From Progne subis subis (lineage: Eukaryota > Chordata > Aves > Passeriformes > Hirundinidae): DNA of 64,000 nucleotides. The DNA lies in contig JAKJHU010000075.1 of NCBI GenBank assembly GCA_022316685.1, forward strand, positions 682,001-746,000. The letters run 5' to 3'. How positions within the stretch are numbered: the first letter of the stretch is position 1; each line of letters begins with the position of its first letter. Below, in pieces: positions 13,490-25,708 of the stretch. The position numbers and the translations under genes are program-made. Below the pieces are notes generated by a model. It saw nothing but the letters and a program-made list of their open reading frames with translations. It was not told the origin of the DNA and did not search any database.

Positions 13490-13985
13490 CTAAATCACAA
13501 AATATGCCAGGTTGGAAGGCACACACGAGGATCATCCAGTTCAACTCCTGGCTCTGTGCAGAACCATCTCCAGGAGTCACACCATGTGCCCCACACTATT
13601 GTCCAAATGCTTCTTGAACTCTGTCAGGATTGATGCTGTAACCACTTCCCTGGGGAGCCCTTTCCAGTGCTCAGCCACCCCCTGGATGAAGAATCCTTTC
13701 CTGATATCCAACCTAAGCCTCCCCTGATACAACTTCAGGCCATTCCCTTGGGACAACTGTCACTGGTCACCAGAGAGAAGAGATCACTGCCTGCCCCTCC
13801 TCTTCCCCTCACAAGGAAGTTGTAACTGCAATGAGGTTTCCCCTCAGTCTCCTTCTTTCCAGGCTGAACAGACCAAGTGACTTCAGCCGCTCCTCACAGG
13901 ACTTCCCCTCAAGGCCCTTCAGCATCTTTGTTGTCCTCCTTTAGACACTCTCTAATAGCTTTATATCTTTCTTATATTGTTGCAC
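13490..13985 (-). mobile_element. CR1 LINE, 3' end fragment
   Basis: Read on the plus strand, this is the reverse complement of an avian CR1 3' end. It begins with the gccaggttggaagg/atcatccagttcaac module next to the 3' terminus. It continues through the ttcctgatatccaacctaa and caggctgaaca modules to ctccaatag/cttcttatattg-type sequence. In sense orientation these encode the C-terminal tail of the CR1 reverse transcriptase ORF2 followed by a short 3' UTR. The copy is 5'-truncated, as almost all CR1 copies are, and has many substitutions, so it is inactive. The frame at 13512-13727 on the plus strand is an antisense artefact. Confidence 0.9.
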
Positions 13986-16900
13986 GCAATCCCATCCCTG
14001 TGCCCAAACAAGAATGTGTCTGAATGCTGAAGCACAAGGCAAAATATTCACCACAAACTGTGTATTGCATTTCAGTGTAAACTGATATGATCTTGATTCT
14101 CTTGTAATTAAGAGTCGTGTCACCAGGGATGACAAATTAAATTATTTTTTAATGTCAAAAATAACACTTCGAATTTAATCTAGGGACAGGCTTTTTGTGT
14201 AAGGGTTCACAGTGCAAAGTTGAAGTCACACTCTTCCCAAGATCATCTTCCAAAATAACTGGGCATCCATACTTCTCAGTGGAGGCTTCTTAGTCTCAGC
14301 TTTGAGGGATTCATATTGGTCCAAGACAAGAAAGAGACAGCAATGCCAGAGGTAATTATAATATTACACTCATACCATGTTAATCCATACATCCAGGTCC
14401 TTCTCATTCTGCACTTCCACTAGAGATGTTATCTGCAAAACCCTGCTGTCCTTTTCTACTGATTAATCCTCTGCAATTTTTGATTGACTGCTTGATAATA
14501 AAATTCATAAGGTAGAGGAACAGATACAAATTCTGTTATTCTGAAGCCTGAGAGTATCTTTATCTTTTGCAATAAATATGGTACAGCATTTCTCACTTAA
14601 ATCTCATTTTTGTCCCACTTTGAGTGGGAAAACTCAAAACCCTTAGTTCTGCTTAAATGAGAAATCACCAAGTTAAGAGCTGTGGTGCTCACTGGTGCCA
14701 AGACAAAACAGTCATGACCTCGTAGATGAAAAGGAGTAATGACTAAGCTGAACACCACAGAGCACACAAGCATCAGTGGGACAGAGGAAAAATTAATCAT
14801 ATTTTTGGTTTGCACCCACTTCCACAAAGTAGAAAAAGGAATGACTGGTAATTGCTCATAAGTAATTAAGGCAGAAATAAGCTCTGAATATCACCCACAA
14901 TATAGGTAAATATAAACAATAAAAGCAATATAGTGCAAAGGCGCAAACCCATGAATTGTCTGTTTATGCAGAATTATAAAAAAATTAGAGAACAATGTGG
15001 ACCAATAACTATATAATTTTCAGAGAATTAAAAAAGTTATACTATAGAGTTCTCTATAGCATGGTTGCCTAGTTACAAAGCATAGTCCTTAGAATGACAG
15101 GGAAAATAATATTCATACAAGTGTAAAGCCCTTCAAAATACAAAAATTATTTTGTCTCTCCATCAGAGCAATGCAGGCATATAGCCATTGTATTGTACAA
15201 GTTGCCAGAACTGGACACAAACATATTGCAGAATTTTACACCCTATTTGAGGTACAATACCTGTTTCCAGTTCTAAATTATTCATGTGAAATCATAGGTG
15301 ATCATTATGCAGTCAGAAATTTTAGGTCACTGAGGTTGACAGAAACAGCAGCTTGAGGAAGCAATATGAAATAGATTTTTCAAATTTGTTGTATTAATCA
15401 TGATAGCTTTGAGGTGCTAAGGATGTTGGTATAAGGGTGGAAAGGGTGACAGTAAGCCATGTTTTTTAAAAGGAAAAGAAAACTATGCTATTATTCTATA
15501 ATTGACTTTGGGACTTCACTCATTTAGTCTGCAGCTCTTATGAGTTTGTATTCATTAATTGCATATCTGGTGTTTAAAAGGTTCTGAAAAGGGCATATGC
15601 TGCTATGGCCCTATGCAGACTTACTTAGCATGTACCTGAAAACCTTCTAATTTACAATTTAGCTTCAAAACATTCTGGACTAAGAACACCAGACTAACAC
15701 ACTGCAAGAAGAACAGTAAAAGCTTTCAGGAAAATGAGATTTCACTGCTTTTATCATACTGATTACTTTGAATTTTCTGCAACTTGCAAGAGTAAATGTA
15801 AGACTTTGGAGGTGAAGGATTCAAGTCAGTTTGCCTCCTGAAATACCCAGGCTGAATTTCAAACATCACAGGTAATCTTTTGGAGCTTATTTTTTCTAGA
15901 AGCAGTGGACTGGTAACTGCCAATTGGAGGCTAGAAATAGCCTTTATTAAAGTTATATGCTGATACAACAGAGAAAAAAAAATAAAAAACCCCTATATTC
16001 TATATTAATTGATTAAGAGTTTTTCCATTCGCTTCTATGGTAATAATTTATATTTTGTTGCCAGGATAATTTACATGAAAGATTTTTTTTTGACATTGTA
16101 ATAAGATCTCTGTAGACTCTGACTGTTATTTTCCATGGCTGATATTTTTCACACCATCCTACTGTGAATAAAATACAAGTTTACTGAACAATGCACATTT
16201 TCAGGACTTGGCTTTGATAGTCAATTGCCTCAGTAAGAACACAAAAAAAATTCCAAAATCCCATTAGAAACAGCTTTATGTATAGTTTCATTATTTTTCT
16301 TCAAATTATAGGATAGTTTGTAAGAAAAGCAGTTGGAGTCACTGGGATTACTTTTATTTTTTCTCTCTCTAACTGTAAGAAAATGATTCAACAGATGTCT
16401 CATTGCATATTTGTTTTAGACCAATGTGATTTAAAAAGTCTAAAAATATAATATCCTTTAAAATTAAACTTGGTATTGTAACATTGTGAGAATTTTTGTT
16501 ATATTGTAGTGTATCAGAAAGCTTTCTATAAATTAATTAAAATAATATAGAAAGTGAAATTTTAAATTCACCAGATAGAGACAGACATCAGAGGAGAGTA
16601 ATATTGCAAGCAATATTGCAAGAAAATATTTTATGAATACTTTCAGCCCCTTATCCCTCTTCATATTTACTGTCAAATAATTCAAACAGATGCCTCCTAA
16701 AGGGAGACTGTAATAAAACTGCTGTAACAGGGATAAGAGCATATTCACTACACAATAGTTTTATATTATTCTAAGCTTGTGCTGTTGAGCTAGGGTTTGG
16801 ATTATTTTAGTGTAAAGACAGCAATTCCAATTAGTTCCTTTGATGTTTTAAAGTTTGATAAATTCTGGTATTAGTCTGTATCACATGTTTATCTCTATAA

Positions 16901-18654
16901 ACAATAATTTAATGGCAGTGTCTGATAAATCAGAGTGCTTGAAAGGTGTGAGGCTTTATGTGAATGTGCTTCTGAAAAAAATCATAATAGCATTGAGCAC
17001 ATTACATGTACCCTGCAGACTTCAATTTATTAGTTTTGGGAGGTCCAAATATCTATGGCTATGAGAGGAATTTATCCACTAGTTCTGGACACACTAAATC
17101 CAAAAGTAAGGAATATAGTGGACGGAATTGGGATTTGCAGCATGGTGAATGTTGCTGCTAATGACAATTTTGAAGTTGGGAAGCTCTTAAGTCTGTTTTG
17201 AAGGGTATGTTTCTGTGGTCCCCTAACATCTTCTGATTCTACTTGACCTTAAAAAATATACTGGACATGTGAATGGGACAGCAAAGCTATTTTACTCATT
17301 TCACATACTCACAGATGGGTAAGACTGATCCTTCTTGATAATCCCCAAGACTCAGCTGAGGCCTTGAGAGTCCCAGAACCTTTTTCCAAGAGCTTTGTAA
17401 TGTTCCTTTTGTAAAGTTTTGACCTTCCATTCCTGTTATTTTTAATATATGTTTTGAATCATCTGGCTATTATTGTCACTCCTGGGGTTTTTTTCCAGCA
17501 ACATCAAAAACCCATTAGCATGTAACTTTATGTCTTTGTGGTGCATTGATCACTGCTCCACACTGTAATACTACCTAACTATATCACCTTCATAAATCGT
17601 TGTGTGTGCGTGTATATAGGTATATATACTTATATTAAACAGAAGTGGATATCCCTTCAACAAACATATAAAAATCCTCTTTTTAAAGCTTTATAGTCCA
17701 AGAAAGTCTTCTACACCATGTTTTAAACTGAAGACAGTAATTTTTCCTTGTAGATCAAGGAAGTGCTAAAGTATATTGAATATATTTGCTATTTTTCACT
17801 GTGTCTGTTCAGAAACTTTGCAAAATGAAGTTATGTTTTTGTATTTTGAGTACCAGATTCTCTCCATAGATTTCTGACCCCAGGCATCAGTGAAGTAGTA
17901 GACATTAAGTTTTATATTAAATAAAAGTGTGGGAAAAAAATGACCACTTTGAGGATGCAGGCTTAGTAATGCAAATTTTTTAAAAATTTTTAGATGTTGT
18001 TTACCATTATTCCATCACTTCTGCCCTCACACCACTTTTGATTTGTGCTTGTGCACAGCCAACTTATTTACCACCTGGCTCATGGACTGCTTCCAGCTGA
18101 ATATTAGGCAGCAAGAATTTGGAATAGACACATCATTGGCTGGAGTGATGGATGACCCACTCTTGCCCATATAAAGGTTCCTATGTCTCTTTACAATGTT
18201 CAATATATTCACTGTGCTGAGTAGTCATTTTACCTTGAGAAGTTAATGGTTAAGCACTGAGGTGGAAAATATCCACTGTATGAAATGCAATCAGAGGACT
18301 GATGGCCTGCTTTGTCTTACTTGCCAAAGATATGAAGACCCTCCAGTTCTACATCAATCACTCTTTCCTTTCAATATCCACATAAAGGCACTGAGAAAAA
18401 TTATGACACATCATCTAAAATACCAACAACACAGATCATTTTTTGTCCCAATGGATGATAAGTCTCTTATTCTGTAAAAGTTACTCTCTGTCGGATAGGT
18501 TCCAAGTTAGAATTAAACCTGTTCAGATCCGTAGCTAATGCCATAAGAAATGCATAGATGCATTGATTTTTCTGCTCTCTGTAACTAAAATTCCTTGTCC
18601 TGTCCCCTACCAGGTTTTCTTTAGGAAACTGAGACTGTTGATGTTTGATGAGTT
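13986..18654. other. AT-rich noncoding stretch
   Basis: No exon, RNA gene or recognisable repeat family is seen. There are several TA-rich patches and a short purine/pyrimidine dinucleotide patch near 17600-17640 (tgtgtgcgtgtatatagg). All open frames are short and lack motifs. Confidence 0.5.
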
Positions 18655-19520
18655 TTCTCATAAATGTCATTGAGATCCCTGCTTCCCCCTCCTGTGTGTT
18701 TCCTTTTAATGTCCGAGCTAAGTCAGGAGCTCCTTGTTTATCCATGCAGGCCTCCTACTGCTTCTGCTTGATTTCCTGCTTATTAGTATGGACCACCCTT
18801 GAGGATGGAGAAAGTGATCCTTGATAATGAGCCAGCTCTCCCTCACCCCTCTTTTCTCTAGGGACATATTGCATGGCATTCTTCCAAGCAGATCTCTGAA
18901 AAAGGCCAATGTCTCCTCTGCTGTAGTCCAGGTTTATAATCCTAATTTTACCTTGTTCCCTCCACTCCATCTTCTGAGCTCCAGTCATCATAATCACTGC
19001 AGCCAAGGGTGCTCACAGCCTCAGATCCCAGAATGGCCCTTCCTTGTTTGAAAGTATGACATCAGCAAAGCAGCTCCCATCATTATCTACTCAGTCAACG
19101 CACACCAGAAGATATCACCGTGATTCTAATTCCCCATGAGGACCAGGGCCAGTGAACATCAAGCTTTTTCTAGCTGTCTGAAGAAGACCTAATCCGCTTC
19201 TTTCCAACCATGCAGTTTGTAGCAGATATCACCTGTGTTGGTTTGTCCCCTATGCTGACACACAAGCTCTCAGCCCTTTTACCACCTATCCCACAGCAGA
19301 GCTCCATCCATCTCTGCTGCTCCCTCACATACAGCATAATTCACCCTTCTTGCCACCCTTTCCAAAAAGCCTGTCTCCATCCATCATAATTCTCCAGTTG
19401 TGTGAAGAATCCCACCACATTTCTGTGATTCCAATGCCCTAATTCCTCCTATTTGTTCCCCATGCTGTGGGCATTAATGTACAGGCACTCTAGGGAGGCA
19501 CCCAGATGTTCTTAATTCCC
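18655..19520 (-). mobile_element. CR1 LINE, endonuclease region of ORF2 (decayed)
   Basis: The minus strand translates in broken frames to the apurinic endonuclease part of CR1 ORF2. From right to left one sees AHSMGNK-stop-EEL near 19470-19440 (family SMGNKQEEL). Next is ALVLMGN-stop-NHGDI near 19150-19110 (family LVLMGDFNHPDI, which holds a catalytic Asp/Asn motif). Then come FFRDLLGRMP and SSRRPAWINKELLT at about 18905-18720. Further frameshifts follow toward 18660. The reverse transcriptase domain expected next is not recognisable, so this is an internal piece with both ends lost. Stops in the MGDFNHPD motif show it is dead. The plus-strand frame at 18821-19051 is antisense. Confidence 0.85.
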
Positions 19521-20820
19521 AGAATGGGTACGAGAACTTCCTTCCCTCATAGTACTGCAGGGTACATAACATGGATGGGGAGAGAGGAATATTAAGAACA
19601 TGTCATATCACAGTTCTTCTTTGCTGCCAGGGAACTCCCCTTGCAGCACTAAGTAAATAATGTTGTGACCTGGGACTTCTGTATGCTTCATAAATTCTGC
19701 ACACAAGCAGACAAAAATCCTCATTTGTTTCTGAATAGTGGAAAACCTGAATTGCTACTTAGGGATAACAAACATGTTTCCAGTGGGCTGAGACTACATG
19801 ATCTTTAGATTGGCTCATCATAAATTCAGGTTTCCTGGCAATTTAGTTTTCTTGGGGATAAAGCACTAACTTAAAAAAGAGCTCACCACAAGTTAAAAAT
19901 ACAGAAGCCATTTTGGAGAGACAACTGGAGGCATCTCTTGTCCTGTTGAGTCCTGTCTGATCCTCCTCATAGTATCAGATTCATTCCAAATAGGTTTTTT
20001 TGTGCCATAATCTATATACAGATCAAGAGTCACAACTTATTTAAGTAAAAGACCGAGAGTTCCCTCAGTATTTCCATACTCTGCTACAACAATTCAATTG
20101 TCAAAAGCAAATTAAACTTTTGAAAACTCTACATCCTAAAACTACTCTATTCCTTGCTTGCTGGTCTAAACGTAAAGAGTTCCCTTAGTCAAATGGTGCA
20201 AAAGTTCCACCCACTAATATTACTTATAAGGTATTTTCTTTTTCTTAGCTCTAATCTTGCATACACTTGTAAAAAGCAACAGGGATGGAGATTAGGAAAT
20301 GCTTTGATGACTTCATAGGCAGTCAGGGATAAGTGGGATCCTGCTGTTTCAGGAGGCTTTTAGGTTTGCAACACCTTCTTTAGGTCTACACTGAGGGGCA
20401 GAAAAAGACACAAGAAGACACAGTGCAGTAGATGCACCCATTTGCATATGGAAAAAAAAAAAAATCACTCAGCCTACCTCATGTACTTCTCATCTGTGCA
20501 AGTTTATATTATTATGCAAAGGTAGAAATAAACTTATTTTTAGGATACCAGATTCATTAGGAGCTTTAATTCCCGAATCTACTGATGCTTTCTTATTCAC
20601 CATAGCTTCAGCAGGATGCTATTTGTAGGTGAGCTGATATTTATCATTAGTTTTGATATCTCTATGTATATCATGTGCAACATAGCTTTAGAATGCTTGC
20701 AGTTTCAAACTTTGGGAAAGTTGACATATTGAAATTTATTTAAGAAAGGATAACATTTATATATTGACGTAGATTTAAGAGTGAGATAAAATAACTCTTC
20801 ATTTTCTTCTTTTCTCCCTC
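19521..20820. other. AT-rich noncoding stretch
   Basis: I see nothing gene-like. The only notable sequence is a short A run at about 20451-20464. Confidence 0.45.
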
Positions 20821-21374
20821 TGATGTTGTTGTGCGCTATTTGGGTTTATATTGTATTTCATTTTTATATTGGGGTTTGTAATGGTTTCTTCTGTACCACC
20901 ATGTATCACAAGGTTTATCCCTGCTCCTTCTCCCTCCCGTTCTCCCACACTGGAATGTAACCCAACTCTGTTCCCCTCCCACCTTATCCCTGACTGGGTA
21001 GAGGCTTGTCTCTGCCGCTAGCCCCTTCCCCCCGGATAAAAGCAAGGAGAGCTGGTAGATCGCTCTGTCTGGGCTCTTGGGACAGGGACTGGACTGGGCT
21101 GCTGACCCTGAGGGGGCAGGACCCCAGAATAAAGCCGTGATTCCCCCCAGACCAAGAGCAGACTCTTTCCTTTTGCCATCGATGGACGCCTGCTCTCTCT
21201 AAAGGAAAAGGTTTGCAGCCTCTGGGATCTTTAAGGCCCTGAGGAAAAAATCCTTCCAGCTGTGGTTTCTCTCTCAAGTTAGCCAAGGCAAAAATGGAGC
21301 CAGGGCTCCGGGAGAGAGAGATACACATCACTCCCCAGCAAGACATGGATCTTGAGCAGTACTTAGCAACATCA
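20821..21374 (+). mobile_element. Probable solo LTR of an endogenous retrovirus
   Basis: A GC-richer block has LTR architecture. A TATA-like ataaaag lies at 21036, a polyadenylation signal aataaa at 21128-21133 about 90 bases later, and a C-rich segment in between is consistent with an R region. The proposed ends are an 8-base inverted pair, tgatgttg at 20821 and caacatca at 21367-21374, beginning TG and ending CA as LTRs do. I find no matching target-site duplication next to these ends, so the boundaries may be wrong; an alternative left end is tgtaatgg at 20877. No gag, pol or env sequence adjoins. The frames on the minus strand here are not protein genes. Confidence 0.6.
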
Positions 21375-21552
21375 TGTCACTGTAATAAATATATCTTTCT
21401 TAGGTATATATGCAAGGTATCATTGGGTGATGCACAATCAAAGTTACTATCGTTCCGAAAGGGCACAGAAATGGGGCTGGGAGGAAATTTTGTAATGGCT
21501 CAGAACTCCTTCCTCTGTGATTGCTTTAATTTTTATGTTAAACTGTGATAAA

Positions 21553-21962
21553 TGAGCCGGTGTGATCGGGATACACAAAGCAATCACACGGGGACGAGAG
21601 ATTTCGCACGGCAGAGTTGTTCCTCTGAGAGAGCCAAGGCTGAGCCAAGGCCCAGAGCTCCTCTGCCTGTTTATTTCTTACTTTTTTTACATTTGTGTGT
21701 CTGGCTGTGGATTGGCTTCTGGAGTTTTCACCTCCCAGCCGAATGGCCAGACCAGCTGTCAGTTACAATTGTTTTCAGGTTAGAAATATGCAAACAAAGA
21801 CAGAGAATGATAAACAAAGGATTTGTTTATGTTACAAGTGTGAGAAAGGCAGAAACTGCTCCTAATATTGTACAGTAGCTAAAAGGTCTGACTCCATCTT
21901 ATGAACAATCAAAAGGCTTTAAAAAACTCAGAAAAAACAGGGTGACAATCCGGCACCACTCA
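21553..21962 (-). mobile_element. LTR-like fragment of a second endogenous retrovirus
   Basis: On the minus strand the block starts near TGCCGGATTGTCACCC (or TGAGTGGTGCCGG) and ends ATCCCGATCACACCGGCTCA, resembling avian retroviral LTR termini. An aataaa motif lies on this strand at about 21679. The composition differs from both flanks, with several CpGs clustered at its right-reading end. No target-site duplication is visible, so this is either a fragment or has mis-set ends. It lies 178 bases from the plus-strand LTR at 20821-21374 and in opposite orientation, suggesting nested or independent insertions. The plus-strand frames at 21552-21878 and 21562-21783 are artefacts. Confidence 0.45.
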
Positions 21963-24502
21963 TTTCACCTGAAGGTCATCTCAGATTATCTGAAAATAGC
22001 TGGTTTGGGGTTTTTTAAGACTAGAATTCCTAAAGGTATTCAGGCACTGGGCAAACCTCATCTCCTGCAAGCTGACCCTGCCAAACCGTACGAATCTTGT
22101 TTTTTGCCAGATCATCAAGGTCCTGTGTTTATTAAATGGATAAGATAGGAGCCAGTATCTTCTGCAGGTGCCTGCCTTGAGCACCCATTTTAGCAGGGGA
22201 TAAATTACCCTCTGGAAGTTTCTGTCCATGTTGCCTGCAGAGAATGTAAATGGTCAGTTTGCACTGACTTAAATGACTAGAAACTTAGTTTATAGAGGCA
22301 TAAAGTTAAGAGAGGTGAATTTGATTTGTAAATACTATCTATGTTAAAATCTTTGTCTTTTTTAAGGAGAGAATACTGTTTTATTACAGTGTAGCTTGAA
22401 GGGAAGAAGTCAGAGCTGCCCAGTATAGTGGAAACATGAGAAAATCAATGCCTTGTGCAGAGAATAACATGCAGGTGAAAAACATCAAAAAACCCCCTCC
22501 TCATAAAAGGTGTCAGTTAGCTGGTTAGTCAGAAAAGAGAGCAGATTTAGGCTTTAATGGAAAAAGGTATTAATACAACTTTTCCTTGAAAGAAGGTAAA
22601 CATATCTTTGAGTAATGGTTGGCTGGAGAAACAGTGGATAGACTGAGACAAAATTCTAAATATGTTTGTTTTGAGGAGACTAACAAATAGTGATGCAGTG
22701 TTCTGATTTTGATTTTTTTTCTGAATGTATTTTGTTAAACTGGGGGGAGAAAACCTAAACCCCTAGTAAACCCAGACGAGGATTGTTCCTTAAACGAGTA
22801 TAGCATACACACAAATGCCTAGCTATCTTAAACTGCTCAGAAATGTTTAAACACATGGCTAAGAAAAAGAATTATTATCCTGGCTCTGCAGTAGGTTTAG
22901 AATTAAAGTAATCTGTTTTATTTCTGGAAACAATGTGGCCCCTTTTCTTATTGTGGTCATGTTAGAAAGAGGAGTGAGCTGTTATGCAAACAGGCTACAG
23001 GGAGCTGCAGCCATTCCCGGGGGGGCTTGGTGCATCCTGGTGTCCAGCTCAGCTGGATGGAGATAAAGCGAAGGCAGGCTTGAAAGGGGAGCATTTTGCA
23101 GTTAATCTCATGCTGGCTTTAAAACTAACATCTCTGACAGAAAGGGTCACAACAACAGGGAGAAGGGTGAGGAGCATGAAATGAGTGAGGTGTCACCATT
23201 CAATGAGCAATTTGAACTGACACATGCAATTGTTTAGGGTGGACAGTATCTGACTCTGCAAACTGTATAGGATGAGTATGTTCTCAGCAAGGAGCAGACT
23301 ACAGCTCCTGGTATGAATAATGGAAAATGTCTCCCACATTCCTTGTTCATCTTCCTAGTAGCTCATAATTTTGCATCATTGTAAATTCAATAAGTGCCTT
23401 TTTTACTACTGTTATTCTCAGTATTTCTTCACTAGTGGAATAATTGGGGCTTTCTTCAAGGCAACATTATCTTCCATGACAGGTGAATCTCAAGTATCTG
23501 GAATTTCATTTTAGTTTGGACAGGAATGCTAATATTTAGATGATCCTTTGAATCATACATGAACTGGAAGTGTCTGAACCTGAACTGAAAATGTGACACA
23601 GACAGTGTTTTTCATGAGTTTTCGAATACTTTTGATTTGGGTTGCGTCAAGAAATACAGAGAAAGCAATGTCCCTCTAGTATTCTGGCATTGCAAATGGG
23701 GGAAAAAGGAAAGCCTTCAAAGTTTGTCTAGGTTGCAAAAGAACAAAGTCCATCTTACTATATGCGGGTTTTTAAAATTAGCAAGGATGTAGTGTATTTT
23801 TCTAATTTAAAAAGTTGAGATTTTATATCTAAAGAAAAAAAAAAAGTTGTCTAAAAGTAGCTTGATGAGTGAAAATCATCTTGTCTAATTACAGACTTCT
23901 AAAAGTTGGATATCTGAGGCTACTCTCCCTTTATAGTTAATAGAATCATCTTCAGAACACCATTTGCTGACCTGTCTTAGATGCCTATCTTAGGATGAGA
24001 TGAATGGCTCTCTGGAGACCTCTGTTTCTTTCTACTGAAAAGAACTGAGGATAACAACATTTTCAAAACACTAAGGCTGTGAAATGGAATTTCAAAAAAC
24101 TTTTAATCAGACCATGTGGAAGACAACTAGAGTTATTTCTGGCATTTGCAGGGGTCAAGGACAGGAGTTAAGGAAAGCAGTTCTGTGCTTCACTTAAGTT
24201 TTGTATTCATTTATGGGTTTATTATTGGTATGGCTGGAAAGAGTGCAGATAGCAATTTGTTCTACATCACTTTCAAAATAATTTAGAAAAAATAATTTGT
24301 ATTCCAGTCCAAATCTTTGTTCCATTTTTTATTGTATCCCATTATATCTGGACTTCCAGCTGTCTGAATCTGTGAATTCAGAAGTGGTACCCAGATTATG
24401 AAGAGAAAATAGATCATGGTGATAGGTTCTTTTTTATTTTCACCCTTGACCATTTCAGAATCACTTTGCTGACTGCTTGACCTCAATTTTTTGTAACTTC
24501 TA
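21963..24502. other. Noncoding stretch
   Basis: No recognisable gene or repeat is seen. Short frames at 21942-22229 and 22984-23184 have no motif. A short A run lies at about 23837-23846. Confidence 0.45.
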
Positions 24503-24660
24503 AAATCATAGAATCTTAGAATACCATGAGCTGGAAGTGACCCACAAGGATCATGTAAGTCTAACTCCTGACCCTGCACAGGCCAACCCCAGGAATCACA
24601 CCATATGCCTAAAATAGTTGTATAGCTTTGAAGAAATGCTCTTTTAAATATTTTTCCCCA
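24503..24660 (-). mobile_element. CR1 LINE, short 3' end fragment
   Basis: The plus strand reads aaaatcatagaatcttagaa followed by ctggaagtgacccacaagga and the module ending in caggaatcacaccatatgcc. This is the reverse complement of a CR1 3' terminus including its short terminal repeat. The fragment is heavily truncated and diverged. Confidence 0.82.
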
Positions 24661-24715
24661 TCAATGTAGTAATAAAGGGCTCTTCTTTTCTCTCTAACAT
24701 GGATGACCTTGAGCT

Positions 24716-24790
24716 CTGAAAATATATATATTCACACATGTAGATGTATATGTGTATATATTTATATACACACACAAACATATATATAGC
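24716..24790. repeat. AT/GT-rich microsatellite-like tract
   Basis: An impure run of TA, TG and CA dinucleotides (atatatatattcacacatg, then gtatatgtgtatatatttat and acacacacaaacatatatat). It is imperfect and without longer-range structure. Confidence 0.7.
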
Positions 24791-25134
24791 TTTATTTATT
24801 ATGCAAAATCCAGGAGAACAAAACTGGTGCTATATTACACTGGGAAATACCAAACCACAGTTTGTCAACTGGATCCACAGTGTAAGTTGTAATACAGTTG
24901 GTGAGACCATAACCATCTTACAGTTACAGAAAGAATGCTTTAGGTAATTTAGAGACCTCAGGGCATTTACCATTCACACCTTTCACTTCTCATGCTGTAG
25001 CAACAGAGCTGCACTATTCAGTTATCTGGTTGGCAGTCAGGAGATTAAAAAAATACTTCATTTCTGTGACTGTGGATACTGAGTAGTTATTTATGTCAAT
25101 GGAAATTTTGCATGCTGCTCTTCCATCATGGCTT

Positions 25135-25708
25135 GTGTCAGAAATAGTGTGGCCATCAGGACTAGGACAGCGACCATCCCGCTGCACTCAACAGTGGTGA
25201 GGCCACACCATGGAGCCAGTATTCAGCTGGGGACCCCTCACTACAAGAAAGATGCTGATGTGCTGTGAGCATGTCCAAAACAAGGCAAAGGAGCTGGTGA
25301 CACGTCTGGAGCACAAGTCCTGTCAGGAGCGGCTGAGGAAGCCTAGCCTGGAGAAAAGGAGCCCCAGGGAGGACCTCCACAACTACCTGAAAGGTGGTTA
25401 TAGTGAGGCAGGGGTCAGTCTCTGCTCCCAGATAGCAAGTGACAGGATGAGTGGAAATGGCCTCAAGTTGTAGTAGGGGACGTTCAGGTTGGATATTAGG
25501 AAAATTTTCTTCACAGCAATGGTAGTCAGGCATTGGAATAGCCTGCCCAGGGTATTGTTTGGGTCACCACCCCTGGAGGTATTAGAAAGATGTGTAGATG
25601 TGGCACCTAGAGACATGATTTAATGGTGGACATCTCAGTGCTGGGTGAAGGGCTGGACTCAATGATTTTACAGGTCTTTTCCAACTTAGATATTTCTGTG
25701 ATTCTGTT
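25135..25708 (+). mobile_element. CR1 LINE, C-terminal ORF2 and 3' UTR
   Basis: In sense orientation this encodes the end of CR1 ORF2. The run from about 25200 matches the family tail, with LEHKSCQERLRKPSLEKRSP, then the DLHNYLKGG and SDRMSGNGLKL motifs. These sit downstream of the catalytic reverse transcriptase motifs, which are absent because the copy is 5'-truncated. The final modules (gggctggactcaatgatttt, caggtcttttccaactta) and a degenerate terminal repeat gatatttctgtgattctg close the element. Frameshifts split the frame after about 25473. The overlapping minus-strand frames are antisense. Confidence 0.92.
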
